Assembly (NCBI RefSeq): GCF_014192055.1
Contig: NZ_JACHXM010000012.1
Span: 1 to 64,000, forward strand
Direction of reading: 5' to 3'
Source: Halomonas organivorans
GTDB taxonomy: Bacteria; Pseudomonadota; Gammaproteobacteria; Pseudomonadales; Halomonadaceae
DNA length: 64,000 nt
Shown: one piece after another, positions 28,838 to 37,810 of the stretch
Position numbering within the stretch: position 1 is the stretch's first letter
Layout: every line of letters begins with the position of its first letter
Notes under the pieces: generated by a model
What the model was told of the DNA's origin: nothing
The model's database searches: none
Seen by the model: the letters and a program-made list of their open reading frames with translations, nothing else
Position numbers and translations under genes: made by a program

Positions 28838-29527
28838 ATGACCGCCAAGACCGTACTGATCGTCGATGATGAGGCGCCGATCCGCGAAATGATCGCCGTG
28901 GCGCTGGAGATGGCCGACTATCGCGTCCTCGAGGCGGACAATGCCCAGACCGCCCATGCCATCGTCGTCGACCACCAGCCCGACCTGGTGCTGCTGGACT
29001 GGATGATGCCCGGCACCAGCGGCATCGAGCTCGCCCGCCGGCTCAAGCGCGAGGAGAGCACCGCCGAACTGCCGATCATCATGCTCACCGCCAAGGGCGA
29101 GGAAGACAACAAGATCCAGGGGCTGGAATCGGGCGCCGACGACTACATCACCAAGCCCTTTTCCCCGCGGGAGCTAGTGGCTCGCCTCAAGGCGGTGCTG
29201 CGCCGGGCCACGCCGCGCGGCGTCGAGGAGCCGGTGGAAGTCGAGGGGCTGATGCTCGACCCGGTGAGCCACCGCGTCAGCATCGACGGCCAGTCGCTGG
29301 AGATCGGCCCCACCGAGTATCGGCTGCTGCAGTTCTTCATGACCCATCAGGAACGCGCCTACACCCGCGGCCAGCTGCTCGACCAGGTATGGGGCGGCAA
29401 CGTCTATGTCGAGGAACGCACGGTGGACGTGCATATTCGCCGCCTGCGCAAGGCGCTGGGCGAACCGCACCAGCAGCTGATCCAGACCGTGCGCGGCACC
29501 GGCTACCGCTTCTCCACCAAGGGCTGA
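28838..29527 (+). CDS. phoB: Phosphate regulon response regulator PhoB
   Basis: 229 residues: receiver domain with D10/D11, phospho-acceptor D54 in [12 protein letters not shown] and K in [11 protein letters not shown], then an OmpR-type winged helix ([39 protein letters not shown]). Activated by PhoR under phosphate starvation, it turns on pst and other Pho genes through the boxes seen here and at 36223-36251. It is followed by phoR after 1 base. Confidence 0.97.
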   Translation: MTAKTVLIVDDEAPIREMIAVALEMADYRVLEADNAQTAHAIVVDHQPDLVLLDWMMPGTSGIELARRLKREESTAELPIIMLTAKGEEDNKIQGLESGADDYITKPFSPRELVARLKAVLRRATPRGVEEPVEVEGLMLDPVSHRVSIDGQSLEIGPTEYRLLQFFMTHQERAYTRGQLLDQVWGGNVYVEERTVDVHIRRLRKALGEPHQQLIQTVRGTGYRFSTKG

Positions 29528-29528
29528 C

Positions 29529-30872
29529 GTGAGCCGGCTGTGGCGACGCGAACTGTGGCGACTGGCGGCCCTGGTGGCCGTCGGCGCCCTGGTGGGTTGG
29601 CCCTTCGCGCTGATCGGCACCGGCGTCGCCGTGGGGCTGGGCCTGTATCTCTTCTATCAGCTGCGCCAGCTGCACGCCCTGCAGGAATGGCTGACCCACC
29701 ATCCCCATGACGAGCCCCCTGCGGCCTCGGGACTATGGGGCGAATTGTTCGACAGGCTGTACCGCTACCAGAAGGGCCAGCGCATCACCCAGCGGCGGCT
29801 GCGGGACACCCTGCGCCGCATCCAGGAGTCTTCCGAGGCCATGCGCGACAGCGTGGTGATGCTCGACCGCCACGGCGACATGGAGTGGTGGAACAGCGCC
29901 GCCGAGCGCATGCTGGGACTGCAGCCAGCCCACGATCGCGGCCAGCACATCACCAACCTGCTGCGCGATCCGCGCTTCGTCGACTACTTCCATGCCCGCG
30001 CCTACAGCGAGCCGCTGACCCTGTCGTCACCGATCGACGACAACATGATCCTGCAGTTCCAGATCACCCTCTACGGCGACGACGAACGCCTGCTGATGGC
30101 CCGCGACATCACCCGTCTGCACCGCCTCGAGCAGATGCGGCGCGATTTCGTGGCCAACGTCTCCCATGAGCTGCGCACCCCACTTACCGTGCTGACGGGC
30201 TATCTCGAGACCTACGGCGACATGGCCGAGCTGCTGCCCGACCGGCTCAGCCGAGGCATCGGACAGATGCAGAGCCAGACGCGACGCATGCAGAACCTGG
30301 TCAACGACCTGCTGCTGCTGTCGCGCCTGGAGAATGATCGCGGCGGCCTGGACGACGTGCGCCTCGATCCCGCCAGCCTGCTTGAGGCCGTGCGCCGCGA
30401 CGCCGAGGCGCTGTCCGCAGGGCAGCATCATATCGAGGTCGAGATCGCGGAGCCCCGCGGACTGCGAGGCTCGGAGAAGGAACTGCACAGCGCCGTCTCC
30501 AACCTGGCCTTCAACGCCGTACGCTACGCCGGCGAGGGCAGCCACATCGTACTGCGCTGGCGTCCCTGGAAGGGCGGCGCCTGCCTGGAGGTGGAAGACG
30601 ACGGAGAGGGCATCGATCCCTTGCACATTCCGCGGCTGACCGAACGTTTCTACCGCGTCGACAAGGGCCGCAGCACCGCCACCGGCGGCACCGGCCTGGG
30701 GCTGGCGATCGTCAAGCACGTGCTGCTGCGACACGACGCCCGCCTGGAGATCGACTCGCGTCTCGGCGAGGGCGCGACCTTTCGCTGCCTGTTCCCGGTA
30801 GAGCGGCTGATCGCGACGAACGACGAGATCGCATCGACATCGAATGCCGCCCGACAGAGCGGCAGCGCCTGA
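29529..30872 (+). CDS. phoR: Phosphate regulon sensor kinase PhoR
   Basis: 447 residues with a GTG start. Two close N-terminal helices (about 10-47), a PAS domain (about 100-190), HisKA with H213 in VSHELRTPLTVLTGYLE, and HATPase motifs (NLAFNAVRYA, DDGEGIDPLHIPRL, GGTGLGLAIVKHVL). As in E. coli, it lacks a large periplasmic sensor and is thought to read the state of the Pst transporter through PhoU. The pst-phoU genes lie just downstream on the other strand. Confidence 0.96.
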   Translation: MSRLWRRELWRLAALVAVGALVGWPFALIGTGVAVGLGLYLFYQLRQLHALQEWLTHHPHDEPPAASGLWGELFDRLYRYQKGQRITQRRLRDTLRRIQESSEAMRDSVVMLDRHGDMEWWNSAAERMLGLQPAHDRGQHITNLLRDPRFVDYFHARAYSEPLTLSSPIDDNMILQFQITLYGDDERLLMARDITRLHRLEQMRRDFVANVSHELRTPLTVLTGYLETYGDMAELLPDRLSRGIGQMQSQTRRMQNLVNDLLLLSRLENDRGGLDDVRLDPASLLEAVRRDAEALSAGQHHIEVEIAEPRGLRGSEKELHSAVSNLAFNAVRYAGEGSHIVLRWRPWKGGACLEVEDDGEGIDPLHIPRLTERFYRVDKGRSTATGGTGLGLAIVKHVLLRHDARLEIDSRLGEGATFRCLFPVERLIATNDEIASTSNAARQSGSA

Positions 30873-30900
30873 GCACCGCGGCGCTCTCGAGCGACAAGGG

Positions 30901-30946
30901 CCGCTTATCCACACCCTGAGCGCTCTTTCTCCCTGTGGATAAGCGG
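30901..30946. repeat. Inverted pair of perfect DnaA boxes in a 13-bp dyad
   Basis: CCGCTTATCCACA (30901-30913) and TGTGGATAAGCGG (30934-30946) are exact inverted repeats 20 bases apart. Each contains TTATCCACA, a perfect DnaA-binding 9-mer. The dyad lies between convergent phoR and cysZ, so it can also act as a bidirectional terminator stem. Which role applies cannot be settled from sequence. Confidence 0.65.
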
Positions 30947-30953
30947 GCGTCTC

Positions 30954-30969
30954 AGGCGAGAGTTCGCCT
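30954..30969 (-). terminator. Small hairpin after cysZ
   Basis: AGGCGA (30954-30959) and TCGCCT (30964-30969) pair around GAGT, immediately downstream of the cysZ stop codon. It is short and lacks a T-run, so termination may depend on the larger dyad beyond it. Confidence 0.35.
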
Positions 30970-30971
30970 CA

Positions 30972-31739
30972 TCAGCGCACCGGGGGCGTGGCCCGGCCCG
31001 CCTTCGGCGCCAGCGCACGATAATGGCCGTCCCACATCAACACCGCTCCGGCCACCGCGCCGGGCAGCAGGAACAGATTGGCCAGCGGCAGCCAGGTGAT
31101 CAGCATCACCCAGCCGCCATAGGTGAGCGTCGGCCAGCGGCGCGCGGCGAGCCGGCGGCGCATGTCGGCAAAGGTCACCTTGTTGTTGTCCATGGGATAG
31201 TCGAGATAGGTGACCGCCATCATCCAGGCCGAGAACAGCAGCCACAGCAGCGGGGCGACCAGGTTGAGCAGCGGAATCCAGCCGATCACGAACAGCGCCA
31301 GCATACGCGGCAGGATATAGCCCAGCTTGACCAGCTCGCGACCCAGGGCATCGACGCCGGTGCGCATCAGGCCGCGATCGTCCAGCGGCGGGCGCCCGGT
31401 GACCTCGCGCTCGACCCTTTCGGCCAGCAGGCCATAGAAGGGCGCGGCAATCAGCTGGGTTACCAGGGTAAAACTGAAGAACACGATCAATCCCAGGCTG
31501 AGCACGAACAGCGGCCAGATCAGCCACGACAGCCAGTCGAGCCAGCTCGGCACCATGGCCATCCAGCTCTCCAGCCAGCCGCCGAAGTGGGTCAGCACAT
31601 AGCTCAGCATGGCGGCGTAGACCACCAGGTTGGCCAGGATCGGCAGGAACACGTAGCGGCGCAGGCCAGGGGTATAGACCAGGCGCGTCCCCCGGGACAG
31701 CGCCGTGAAGGCATCCAGCATCGGTGTCATTTCCTCCAT
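30972..31739 (-). CDS. cysZ: CysZ/EI24-family membrane protein
   Basis: 255 residues, four to six helices. LDAFTALSRGTRLVYTPGLRRYVFLPILANL and the pair IAAPFYGLLAERVE and DYPMDNNKVTFADMRRRL mark the CysZ/EI24 family; CysZ is a sulphate uptake channel feeding cysteine synthesis. It is unusual to find it after phoU, though spacing (66 bases) and strand suggest possible read-through from the pst operon. The first ATG (31739) lacks a clear ribosome site; the ATG at 31730 has GGAGG only 2 bases away. Confidence 0.85.
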   Translation of the reverse strand: MEEMTPMLDAFTALSRGTRLVYTPGLRRYVFLPILANLVVYAAMLSYVLTHFGGWLESWMAMVPSWLDWLSWLIWPLFVLSLGLIVFFSFTLVTQLIAAPFYGLLAERVEREVTGRPPLDDRGLMRTGVDALGRELVKLGYILPRMLALFVIGWIPLLNLVAPLLWLLFSAWMMAVTYLDYPMDNNKVTFADMRRRLAARRWPTLTYGGWVMLITWLPLANLFLLPGAVAGAVLMWDGHYRALAPKAGRATPPVR

Positions 31740-31805
31740 ACACGACGACGTCGGCCGTCGCCAGGGGCGACGGCCGACTCATGGACAGCGCCGGTCGACC
31801 GGGGT

Positions 31806-32531
31806 TCAGCGGTCGCCGCGCACCTCGTCGCCGAGATCATCCGGGTCCGTGTGGCGGATGTCGAGTCCCTTGACCAGATAGATCACGTATTCGGCCAGAT
31901 TGTTGGCGTGATCGCCGACGCGCTCCAGCGCGCGCAGGATCCACATGATGCCGAGCACCGGCGAGATCGCGCGAGCGTCTTCCATCATGAAGGTCATCAG
32001 CGAGCGCATCGCGGACTGATACTCACTGTCGACCTGATCGTCCTCCTGAACCACCTGCAGCGCCAGCTCGGTGTCGAAGCGGGCAAAGGCGGTCAGGGAG
32101 TCGCGCACCATCTTGCGCACGTGTTCGCTGATGATACGCACCTCGACGAAACCGCGGCTGCCGTCGTGGTTTTCCACCAGCTCCAGGGCATTGCGGGCCA
32201 CCTTGCTGGCCTCGTCGCCGATCCGCTCCAGGTCGGAGGCGGCACGGATCACCGCCAAGACCAGGCGCAGATCGGAGGCGGCGGGCTGTCGACGCGCCAG
32301 CACCCGGGTGCACTCGTCGTCGATCTTGATCTGCATGTCGTTGACGGCACGATCATTGTCGACCACCCGTTCGGCCAGGGCGGAATCGCCGTCGAGCAGT
32401 GAGCGGACGGCGTCCTGCACCTGTTTCTCGACCAGGCCGCCCATGGCCATCAGGTGGGTCTTGAGCTCCTCGAGCTCATGATTGAACTGCCGCGAGATAT
32501 GCTGGCTGTGGATATCGCTGGTGATGTCCAT
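31806..32531 (-). CDS. phoU: Phosphate signalling protein PhoU
   Basis: 241 residues, two three-helix PhoU repeats. Each repeat carries an E/DxxxD-type metal site (AASDLERIGDEASKVARNAL and RALERVGDHANNLAEYVIYLV). It links Pst transporter status to PhoR and represses the Pho regulon when phosphate is plentiful. It comes after pstB by 24 bases, as the last gene of a standard pst operon. Confidence 0.97.
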   Translation of the reverse strand: MDITSDIHSQHISRQFNHELEELKTHLMAMGGLVEKQVQDAVRSLLDGDSALAERVVDNDRAVNDMQIKIDDECTRVLARRQPAASDLRLVLAVIRAASDLERIGDEASKVARNALELVENHDGSRGFVEVRIISEHVRKMVRDSLTAFARFDTELALQVVQEDDQVDSEYQSAMRSLMTFMMEDARAISPVLGIMWILRALERVGDHANNLAEYVIYLVKGLDIRHTDPDDLGDEVRGDR

Positions 32532-32555
32532 GAGACTCTCCTGAGGGCGCCGGCG

Positions 32556-33368
32556 TCAGGCCATGCGTCCAGTGATGTAATTCTCGGTACGCGCGAGGCG
32601 CGGGTTGGTGAACAGGGTATCGGTGGGGGCGTACTCCACCAGCTCGCCGTCCTGCAGGAAGGCGGTGTAGTCCGAGACCCGCGCCGCCTGCTGCATGTTG
32701 TGGGTGACCAGCACCAGGGTCAGGCTCGACTTCAGGTTGCGGATCAGCTCTTCCACCTTGAGCGTCGAGATCGGGTCCAGGGCCGAGGCCGGCTCGTCGA
32801 GCAGCAAGACCTCGGGGCCTACCGCCAGGGTCCGGGCGATCACCAGACGCTGTTGCTGGCCGCCGGACAGCGACCAGGCCGAGGCCTGGAGCCGATCCTC
32901 CACCTCTTCCCACAGGGCTGCCGAGCGCAGCGCCCACTCGACGATGTCGTCGATGCGTCGCTTGCGCAGCCCGCCCTGCAGCCGCAGCCCGAAGGCCACG
33001 TTGTCGTAGATCGACATCGGGAAAGGGTTGGGTGCCTGGAACACCATGCCCACTCGCCGGCGCAGCTCGGCCACCGCCACCTCGGGAGCATGGATGTCCT
33101 GCCCCTCGAGACGAATCTCACCCTCCATCTGCACGTCCTCGTTGAGGTCGTGCAGGCGGTTGAGGGCCCTCAACAACGTCGACTTGCCACACCCCGAGGG
33201 GCCGATGAAGGCGGTGACCCGATGACGCGGCACTCGCAGGGTCAGGTCGCGCAGGGCCGGCTTGTCGCCATAGCGCAAGTCAAGCCCCGAGATCTCCAGG
33301 CAGGAGGTCTCGGGCGTGAAATCGACGAAGGCCCCGCGCCGCGGAGCCGTGTCCTGCTTGACCGGCAT
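32556..33368 (-). CDS. pstB: Phosphate ABC transporter ATPase PstB
   Basis: 270 residues. Walker [10 protein letters not shown] (56-64), Q-loop [19 protein letters not shown], signature [16 protein letters not shown], and Walker [13 protein letters not shown] are present. It powers high-affinity phosphate import with PstS, PstC and PstA. It lies 29 bases downstream of pstA. Confidence 0.97.
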   Translation of the reverse strand: MPVKQDTAPRRGAFVDFTPETSCLEISGLDLRYGDKPALRDLTLRVPRHRVTAFIGPSGCGKSTLLRALNRLHDLNEDVQMEGEIRLEGQDIHAPEVAVAELRRRVGMVFQAPNPFPMSIYDNVAFGLRLQGGLRKRRIDDIVEWALRSAALWEEVEDRLQASAWSLSGGQQQRLVIARTLAVGPEVLLLDEPASALDPISTLKVEELIRNLKSSLTLVLVTHNMQQAARVSDYTAFLQDGELVEYAPTDTLFTNPRLARTENYITGRMA

Positions 33369-33397
33369 CGCATACCCCTTGCTGCCACGACGACGTC

Positions 33398-34963
33398 TCA
33401 GTATCGCGAGAGGCTGCCGTGGCGTGATCTCAGATGATGGCGCAGAAATATTGCAGTCAGGTTAAGCACCAGAATCACCAGCACCAGCAGCAACGCCGTG
33501 GCATAGACCAGCGGCATCGCCGCCTGCACATCGTTGCCGTGGAAGGCGGCATCGAAGATGTGATAGCCCAGATGCATGAACTTCCTCTCAAGATGCAGGA
33601 AGGGAAAGTCGCCGTCCACCGGCACCTGGGGCGCCAGCTTGGCCACCCCTACCAGCATCAGCGGCGCCACTTCGCCTGCGGCCCTGGCCACCGCCAGGAT
33701 CATGCCGGTCAGCATCGCCGGAGTGGCCATGGGCAGCACCACGCGGCTCAGCATCTCCAGCCGGGTCGCCCCCAGCGCCAGGGCCCCCTCACGCTGGCGG
33801 TCGGGGATCCGCGCCAGGCCCTCCTCGGTGGCCACGATCACCACCGGCAGGGTCAGCAGCGCCAGCGTCAGTGACGCCCACAGCAGGCCACCGGTGCCGA
33901 AGGTCGGCGAGGGCAGCGAGTCCTCGAAGAACCATTGGTCCAGGCGCCCCCCCAGGCCGTAGACGAACACCCCCAGACCGAACACGCCATAGACGATGGA
34001 AGGTACCCCCGCCAGGTTGCGCACGCCGATGCGCACCAGTCGGGTCAGGCGCCCCTGGTGCGCCACCTCGTTGAGATAGACCGCCGCCAGCACCCCGAAA
34101 GGCGTCACCACCAGCGACATCAGCATCACCAGCAGGATGGTGCCGAAGATCGCCGGCCAGACCCCGCCTTCGGCATTGGCCGCCCGGGGCCCCTCGGACA
34201 AGAAACGCCACACGCCGTCTCCCCAGGCCACCAGCTTGGCGCCCGGCCCCATCGCATTGGGGCGCATGGCACCAAGCACCTCCTCGACCGGCTGGCGAAG
34301 ACGGCGGCCGTCGACGCTCTCCAGTATCAGGACGTCCCCGGCCATGGCCTCGTGCAGGGCGCGAATTCGCGCCTGCACCTCGGTCAGGGCGCGTACCGTC
34401 CGGGGGTGCTCGCCCTCGGCTTCGAGCCGGCGGGCCAACGGCAGAAGCGATTCCTCGCGCAGCCGGGCGATCGCGTCGCGCTGGCGATCCAGGGCCGCGA
34501 GTCGCGCCTGCAAGGCGTCCCAGGCCGCCGCCCCCTCGCGGCGTTCGCCCTGGGCGGGCAACCAGGCGACCAGCCGACCGATGAAGGCGCCCCAGCGGCG
34601 GCGCTCCAGCACCACCAGGTCACGGGGCTGGGACAGTGTCTCTATATCGGGCACCGGCACCCACTCCCAGATGTCACCGTCCAGGTCGCGGTTATCGGTG
34701 CGATACAGTCGCTCCATCCCCTGATCGTCAGGCAGCGGCGCTTCCTTCACCGCGCGACCGGCCAGGACCCGACCGTCCGCGAGCGTCACCTGGTCCACGT
34801 CACTCGGCCAGAAGTGGCCCAGCCCCCGGGTCGCCAGCAGCATCAGCAGCAAGGCCAGCAGCAACAGCGACAGCGACACGCTGCCGGCGGCCAGCCAGGC
34901 CCAGGGGCCCTCGCCACGGGGCAGCCGGACGCGTCCCGATCGATGCCAGGCCACGACCTTCAT
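33398..34963 (-). CDS. pstA: Phosphate ABC transporter permease PstA (long form)
   Basis: 521 residues, much longer than the roughly 300-residue E. coli form. After a first helix (about 22-44) there is a large extracytoplasmic and coiled-coil insert (about 50-270; [35 protein letters not shown]), then six permease helices with the ABC coupling motif [20 protein letters not shown]. Long PstA proteins occur in pseudomonads and relatives. Its ATG overlaps the pstC stop by 4 bases. Confidence 0.93.
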   Translation of the reverse strand: MKVVAWHRSGRVRLPRGEGPWAWLAAGSVSLSLLLLALLLMLLATRGLGHFWPSDVDQVTLADGRVLAGRAVKEAPLPDDQGMERLYRTDNRDLDGDIWEWVPVPDIETLSQPRDLVVLERRRWGAFIGRLVAWLPAQGERREGAAAWDALQARLAALDRQRDAIARLREESLLPLARRLEAEGEHPRTVRALTEVQARIRALHEAMAGDVLILESVDGRRLRQPVEEVLGAMRPNAMGPGAKLVAWGDGVWRFLSEGPRAANAEGGVWPAIFGTILLVMLMSLVVTPFGVLAAVYLNEVAHQGRLTRLVRIGVRNLAGVPSIVYGVFGLGVFVYGLGGRLDQWFFEDSLPSPTFGTGGLLWASLTLALLTLPVVIVATEEGLARIPDRQREGALALGATRLEMLSRVVLPMATPAMLTGMILAVARAAGEVAPLMLVGVAKLAPQVPVDGDFPFLHLERKFMHLGYHIFDAAFHGNDVQAAMPLVYATALLLVLVILVLNLTAIFLRHHLRSRHGSLSRY

Positions 34964-36201
34964 GACGACACTCCCAGACGCCGGTAGCGACGCCGCAGGC
35001 GCGTGCGCACCACCTCCGCCAAGGTATTGACCAGGAAGGTGAAGATGAACAGCAGGAGTGCGGCCAGCAGCAGCAGACGATAGTGGGTCCCGCCCGGTGC
35101 GGCTTCGGGCAGCTCGATGGCGATGCTGGCCGCCATCGAGCGCAGCCCGTCGAAGGGACTGGCGGTCATCAGCGCGGTGTTGCCGCTGGCCATCAGCACG
35201 ATCATGGTCTCGCCAACGGCCCGCCCGGCGCCGATCATCACCGCCGAGAACACGCCGGGACCGGCCGCGGGCAGTACCACCCGCCACAGGGTCTGCCAGC
35301 GCGTCGCGCCCAGTGCCTGGGCACCTTCGGACAGGCTCGACGGCACTCCGGAGAGGGCATCCTCGGCGAGGGCGTAGATACTCGGCATCACCGCGAAACC
35401 CATGGCCATGCCGACGATGATGGCATTGCGGTTGGTGTAGTCGAGCCCCAGGGTAGCGGCGAGCCAGCCGCGCAGGTCGCCGCCGAACCACCAGCCTTCG
35501 ACACCGGGTGCCAGCCAACGGGCCAGCGCCCACAGCAGCAGCAGCCAGGGCACCAGCCACAGCGCCGACCAGCCCAGCGGCAGCCAGCGCCGAATCCGCG
35601 CGGGCAAGCGGCTCCACAGGGCACCGCCCACGACCAGTCCGGGTGGCAGCAGCAGCAGCAGGGTCAGGCCCAGCCCCAGGTGGCGCTCCAGCCAGGGCGC
35701 CAGCACCAGCCCGGCGAGGAAACCGATGACCACGCCGGGCAAGGCTTCCATCAGCTCCAGGGTCGGCTTGAGATGGGCCCGCAGGCGACGCGACATGAAC
35801 AGCGCCGAGTGGGCGGCCGCGCCCAGCGCCAGGGGTACCGCGATCACCAGCGACCAGGCCGCCGCTTCCAGGGTGCCCCAGGCCAGCGGCGCCATGCCGA
35901 AGCGCGGCCCCGGATCGCTGTCCGGCAGTGCGGGCTGCCAGCGATGGACGGGCGCCTCCAGGCCAGGATAGGTCTGGGGCTGCCAAAGCGCGTCCAGGTC
36001 GACCTGCGGCGCCTCGGGCGAGCCCGACCAGAACAGCGGCAGGACCTCCACCACCAGAAAGACGCCGATCGCCATCACCGCGGCGATGACGCCGATGCCG
36101 CCGGCGGTGATCAGCGCCGTGGCCAGGCGGTCACGGCCCTGTCGCAGGCGGCGTCGCAGCAGCGGTGAGGAGGACGATTTGGGCATGATGGGCGGCGGCA
36201 C
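34960..36201 (-). CDS. pstC: Phosphate ABC transporter permease PstC
   Basis: 413 residues. An N-terminal helix (about 29-55), a short periplasmic part, then permease helices with ALGATRWQTLWRVVLPAAGPG (coupling motif) and GAGRAVGETMIVLMASGN, both typical of PstC. It is longer than the E. coli protein but shorter than the about 680-residue form of pseudomonads. A triple Pho box directly precedes the gene (36223-36251). Start at 36201, with an alternative ATG at 36186. Confidence 0.93.
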   Translation of the reverse strand: MPPPIMPKSSSSPLLRRRLRQGRDRLATALITAGGIGVIAAVMAIGVFLVVEVLPLFWSGSPEAPQVDLDALWQPQTYPGLEAPVHRWQPALPDSDPGPRFGMAPLAWGTLEAAAWSLVIAVPLALGAAAHSALFMSRRLRAHLKPTLELMEALPGVVIGFLAGLVLAPWLERHLGLGLTLLLLLPPGLVVGGALWSRLPARIRRWLPLGWSALWLVPWLLLLWALARWLAPGVEGWWFGGDLRGWLAATLGLDYTNRNAIIVGMAMGFAVMPSIYALAEDALSGVPSSLSEGAQALGATRWQTLWRVVLPAAGPGVFSAVMIGAGRAVGETMIVLMASGNTALMTASPFDGLRSMAASIAIELPEAAPGGTHYRLLLLAALLLFIFTFLVNTLAEVVRTRLRRRYRRLGVSS

Positions 36202-36222
36202 TCGAGGGGGTAGCGGAACGAT

Positions 36223-36251
36223 ACGACATTGTCATGACAATCGGGTGACAC
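36223..36251 (-). promoter_or_regulatory. Triple Pho box before pstC
   Basis: On the minus strand GTGTCAC-CCGA-TTGTCAT-GACA-ATGTCGT places three 7-base PhoB half-sites in exact 11-base phase. It lies between the pstS stop codon (36254) and the pstC start (36201), so pstCAB-phoU should have its own phosphate-starvation promoter besides any read-through from pstS. Confidence 0.85.
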
Positions 36252-36253
36252 TG

Positions 36254-37204
36254 TCACGCCCCGTCATCCACTAACCCGAGCTCTCGCCGCTGGCGTGCCA
36301 GGGTCGAGGCCGATAACGACGCGAAGCCCAGCTCATCGACCACGGCCTGCCCCTCGTCGGAAAGTACCAGCGCGAGAAAGGCCCGTTCGGCAGGCGGCAG
36401 CGGTTCTCCCGGGGGCTGATTGACGTAGAGGCGCAGATCCCGCGCCAGGGGGTACGCGCCGCGGCGCACCGCTTGGGGATCGGGAGCATGCAGCCGCCCC
36501 GCCGCATCGCGCAGGGGCACCGCGCGCACGCTGGGCGTCAAGTGATTGAGGCCGGCATAGCCGATGGCCAGGGGATCATCGGCCACGGCAGCCACCACGG
36601 CGGCCGAGCCCGGATGCTCGTTGACCTCGGGACGGAAACTGCCGCCGCACAGCGCCTCACGCCGGAACAGCCCATGTGTGCCGGACACGGCGTTGCGACC
36701 ATGCAACACGATGCGTCCTTTCGGCTGCGAGAGCCCCAGGGCCTGCCAGCGTCGAATCCCCTTCGCGGCTCCACAGCGCCGGGTCTCCGAGAAAATGGCA
36801 TCGACCTGGCGCCGCGAAAGGCTCGCCAGGGGATTGTGTCGGTGTACCACCACCACCAACGCATCCTGGGCCACCACCACTGCTCGCGGCGGGTAGCCGA
36901 AGCGGTCGACGAACGCCTCGCGTTCGGGCTCGGTCATCGGGCGCGACATGGGGCCCACCAGGGTCGTGCCGGCGGTCAGGGCCGGTGGCGCGCTGGCCGA
37001 GCCGCTGGCCTGGAGCTGCACCCTGAGCCCCGGATAGCGTCGTCCGAGAAGCTCTCCCCAGCGCAGCATCAGGCCTGCCATGGTGTCGGAACCCACGGTG
37101 TCCAGGGTGCCGACCGGCGGGGCATCCGCCGCCACGGGAATGGCCCAGGCCCCTGCCAGGACCAGCAGCCAGGCCAGCAAGGATCGACGAAGGGCAGGCA
37201 GCAT
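36254..37204 (-). CDS. pstS: PstS-family phosphate-binding protein
   Basis: 316 residues with a signal peptide (1-26). GTLDTVGSDTMAGLMLRWGELLGRRYPGLRVQLQASGSASAPPAL is the PstS-like phosphate-binding N-terminus; VSGTHGLFRREALCGG and DPLAIGYAG continue the fold. It delivers phosphate to PstCAB from the periplasm. It belongs to the PstS-like subgroup with two cysteines rather than the E. coli type. A weak Pho-box-like pair (37305-37322) lies upstream. Confidence 0.9.
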   Translation of the reverse strand: MLPALRRSLLAWLLVLAGAWAIPVAADAPPVGTLDTVGSDTMAGLMLRWGELLGRRYPGLRVQLQASGSASAPPALTAGTTLVGPMSRPMTEPEREAFVDRFGYPPRAVVVAQDALVVVVHRHNPLASLSRRQVDAIFSETRRCGAAKGIRRWQALGLSQPKGRIVLHGRNAVSGTHGLFRREALCGGSFRPEVNEHPGSAAVVAAVADDPLAIGYAGLNHLTPSVRAVPLRDAAGRLHAPDPQAVRRGAYPLARDLRLYVNQPPGEPLPPAERAFLALVLSDEGQAVVDELGFASLSASTLARQRRELGLVDDGA

Positions 37205-37356
37205 GAGACTTTCCTCCAGCAGCAGCGAATCGCGCGGTGACGGGCTTCACAAGGGTGGAGCGGCCGCTCCCTTGGCGTTTATCATGGCTCACCTATCCGG
37301 GCCGGTGATGGCTCCGTGACGATCCTCCACAACAACAAGCCAGGCGAGCCAATGCC

Positions 37357-37764
37357 ATGAGCGAACTCGACGACATCCCGGCCCCGCGCGGCCGACTGAC
37401 CCTCAAGCTGGTCGCCAGCCGCCAGGACACCAACTTCCACGGCGATATCTCCGCCGGCTGGCTGGTCGGCCACATGGACCAGGCCGCCGAGCTGGCCGCC
37501 GGCCGCGAAGCCAGGGGACGCACCGCCACGGTGGCCATCGAGGCCATGGACTTCCTGTGCCCGGTGCGAGTGGGTTCGATGGTCAACATCTTCACCGAAG
37601 TCCGCGAGATCGGCCACAGTTCGATCAAGATCGACGTCGAGGTGTGGAGCCGCTCTCCCCAGGAGCGCGACCCCGATGAACTGCACAAGGTCACCGAGGC
37701 CCGTTTCGTGACGGTTGCCCTGGACGACAACGGGCGCATCCGAGCGGTGCGTCAAGGCGGCTGA
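37357..37764 (+). CDS. Acyl-CoA thioesterase, YciA-like hotdog protein
   Basis: 135 residues. DTNFHGDISAGWLVGHMDQAAELAA contains the hotdog active-site aspartate region, with ATVAIEAMDFLCPVRVGSMVNIFTEVREIGHSSIKIDVEVW following as in YciA and other hexameric acyl-CoA thioesterases. It hydrolyses acyl-CoAs of broad range. It stands alone, divergent from pstS and convergent with the TRAP binding protein. Confidence 0.85.
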   Translation: MSELDDIPAPRGRLTLKLVASRQDTNFHGDISAGWLVGHMDQAAELAAGREARGRTATVAIEAMDFLCPVRVGSMVNIFTEVREIGHSSIKIDVEVWSRSPQERDPDELHKVTEARFVTVALDDNGRIRAVRQGG

Positions 37765-37810
37765 GCCACCCGCCGCATATTGTCACGCAGCGAGCGGCCG
37801 GCGCCTCGTC

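Noticed and set aside
33398-35986. An 862-codon minus-strand frame covering pstA and most of pstC
   Set aside because: Only the part from 34963 downward is PstA; the upstream part is an out-of-frame reading of pstC with low-complexity Ala/Arg/Gly content.
37305-37322. Pho box upstream of pstS
   Set aside because: TCGTCAC-GGAG-CCATCAC has the right phase but is too weak to list as a site; noted in the pstS entry only.
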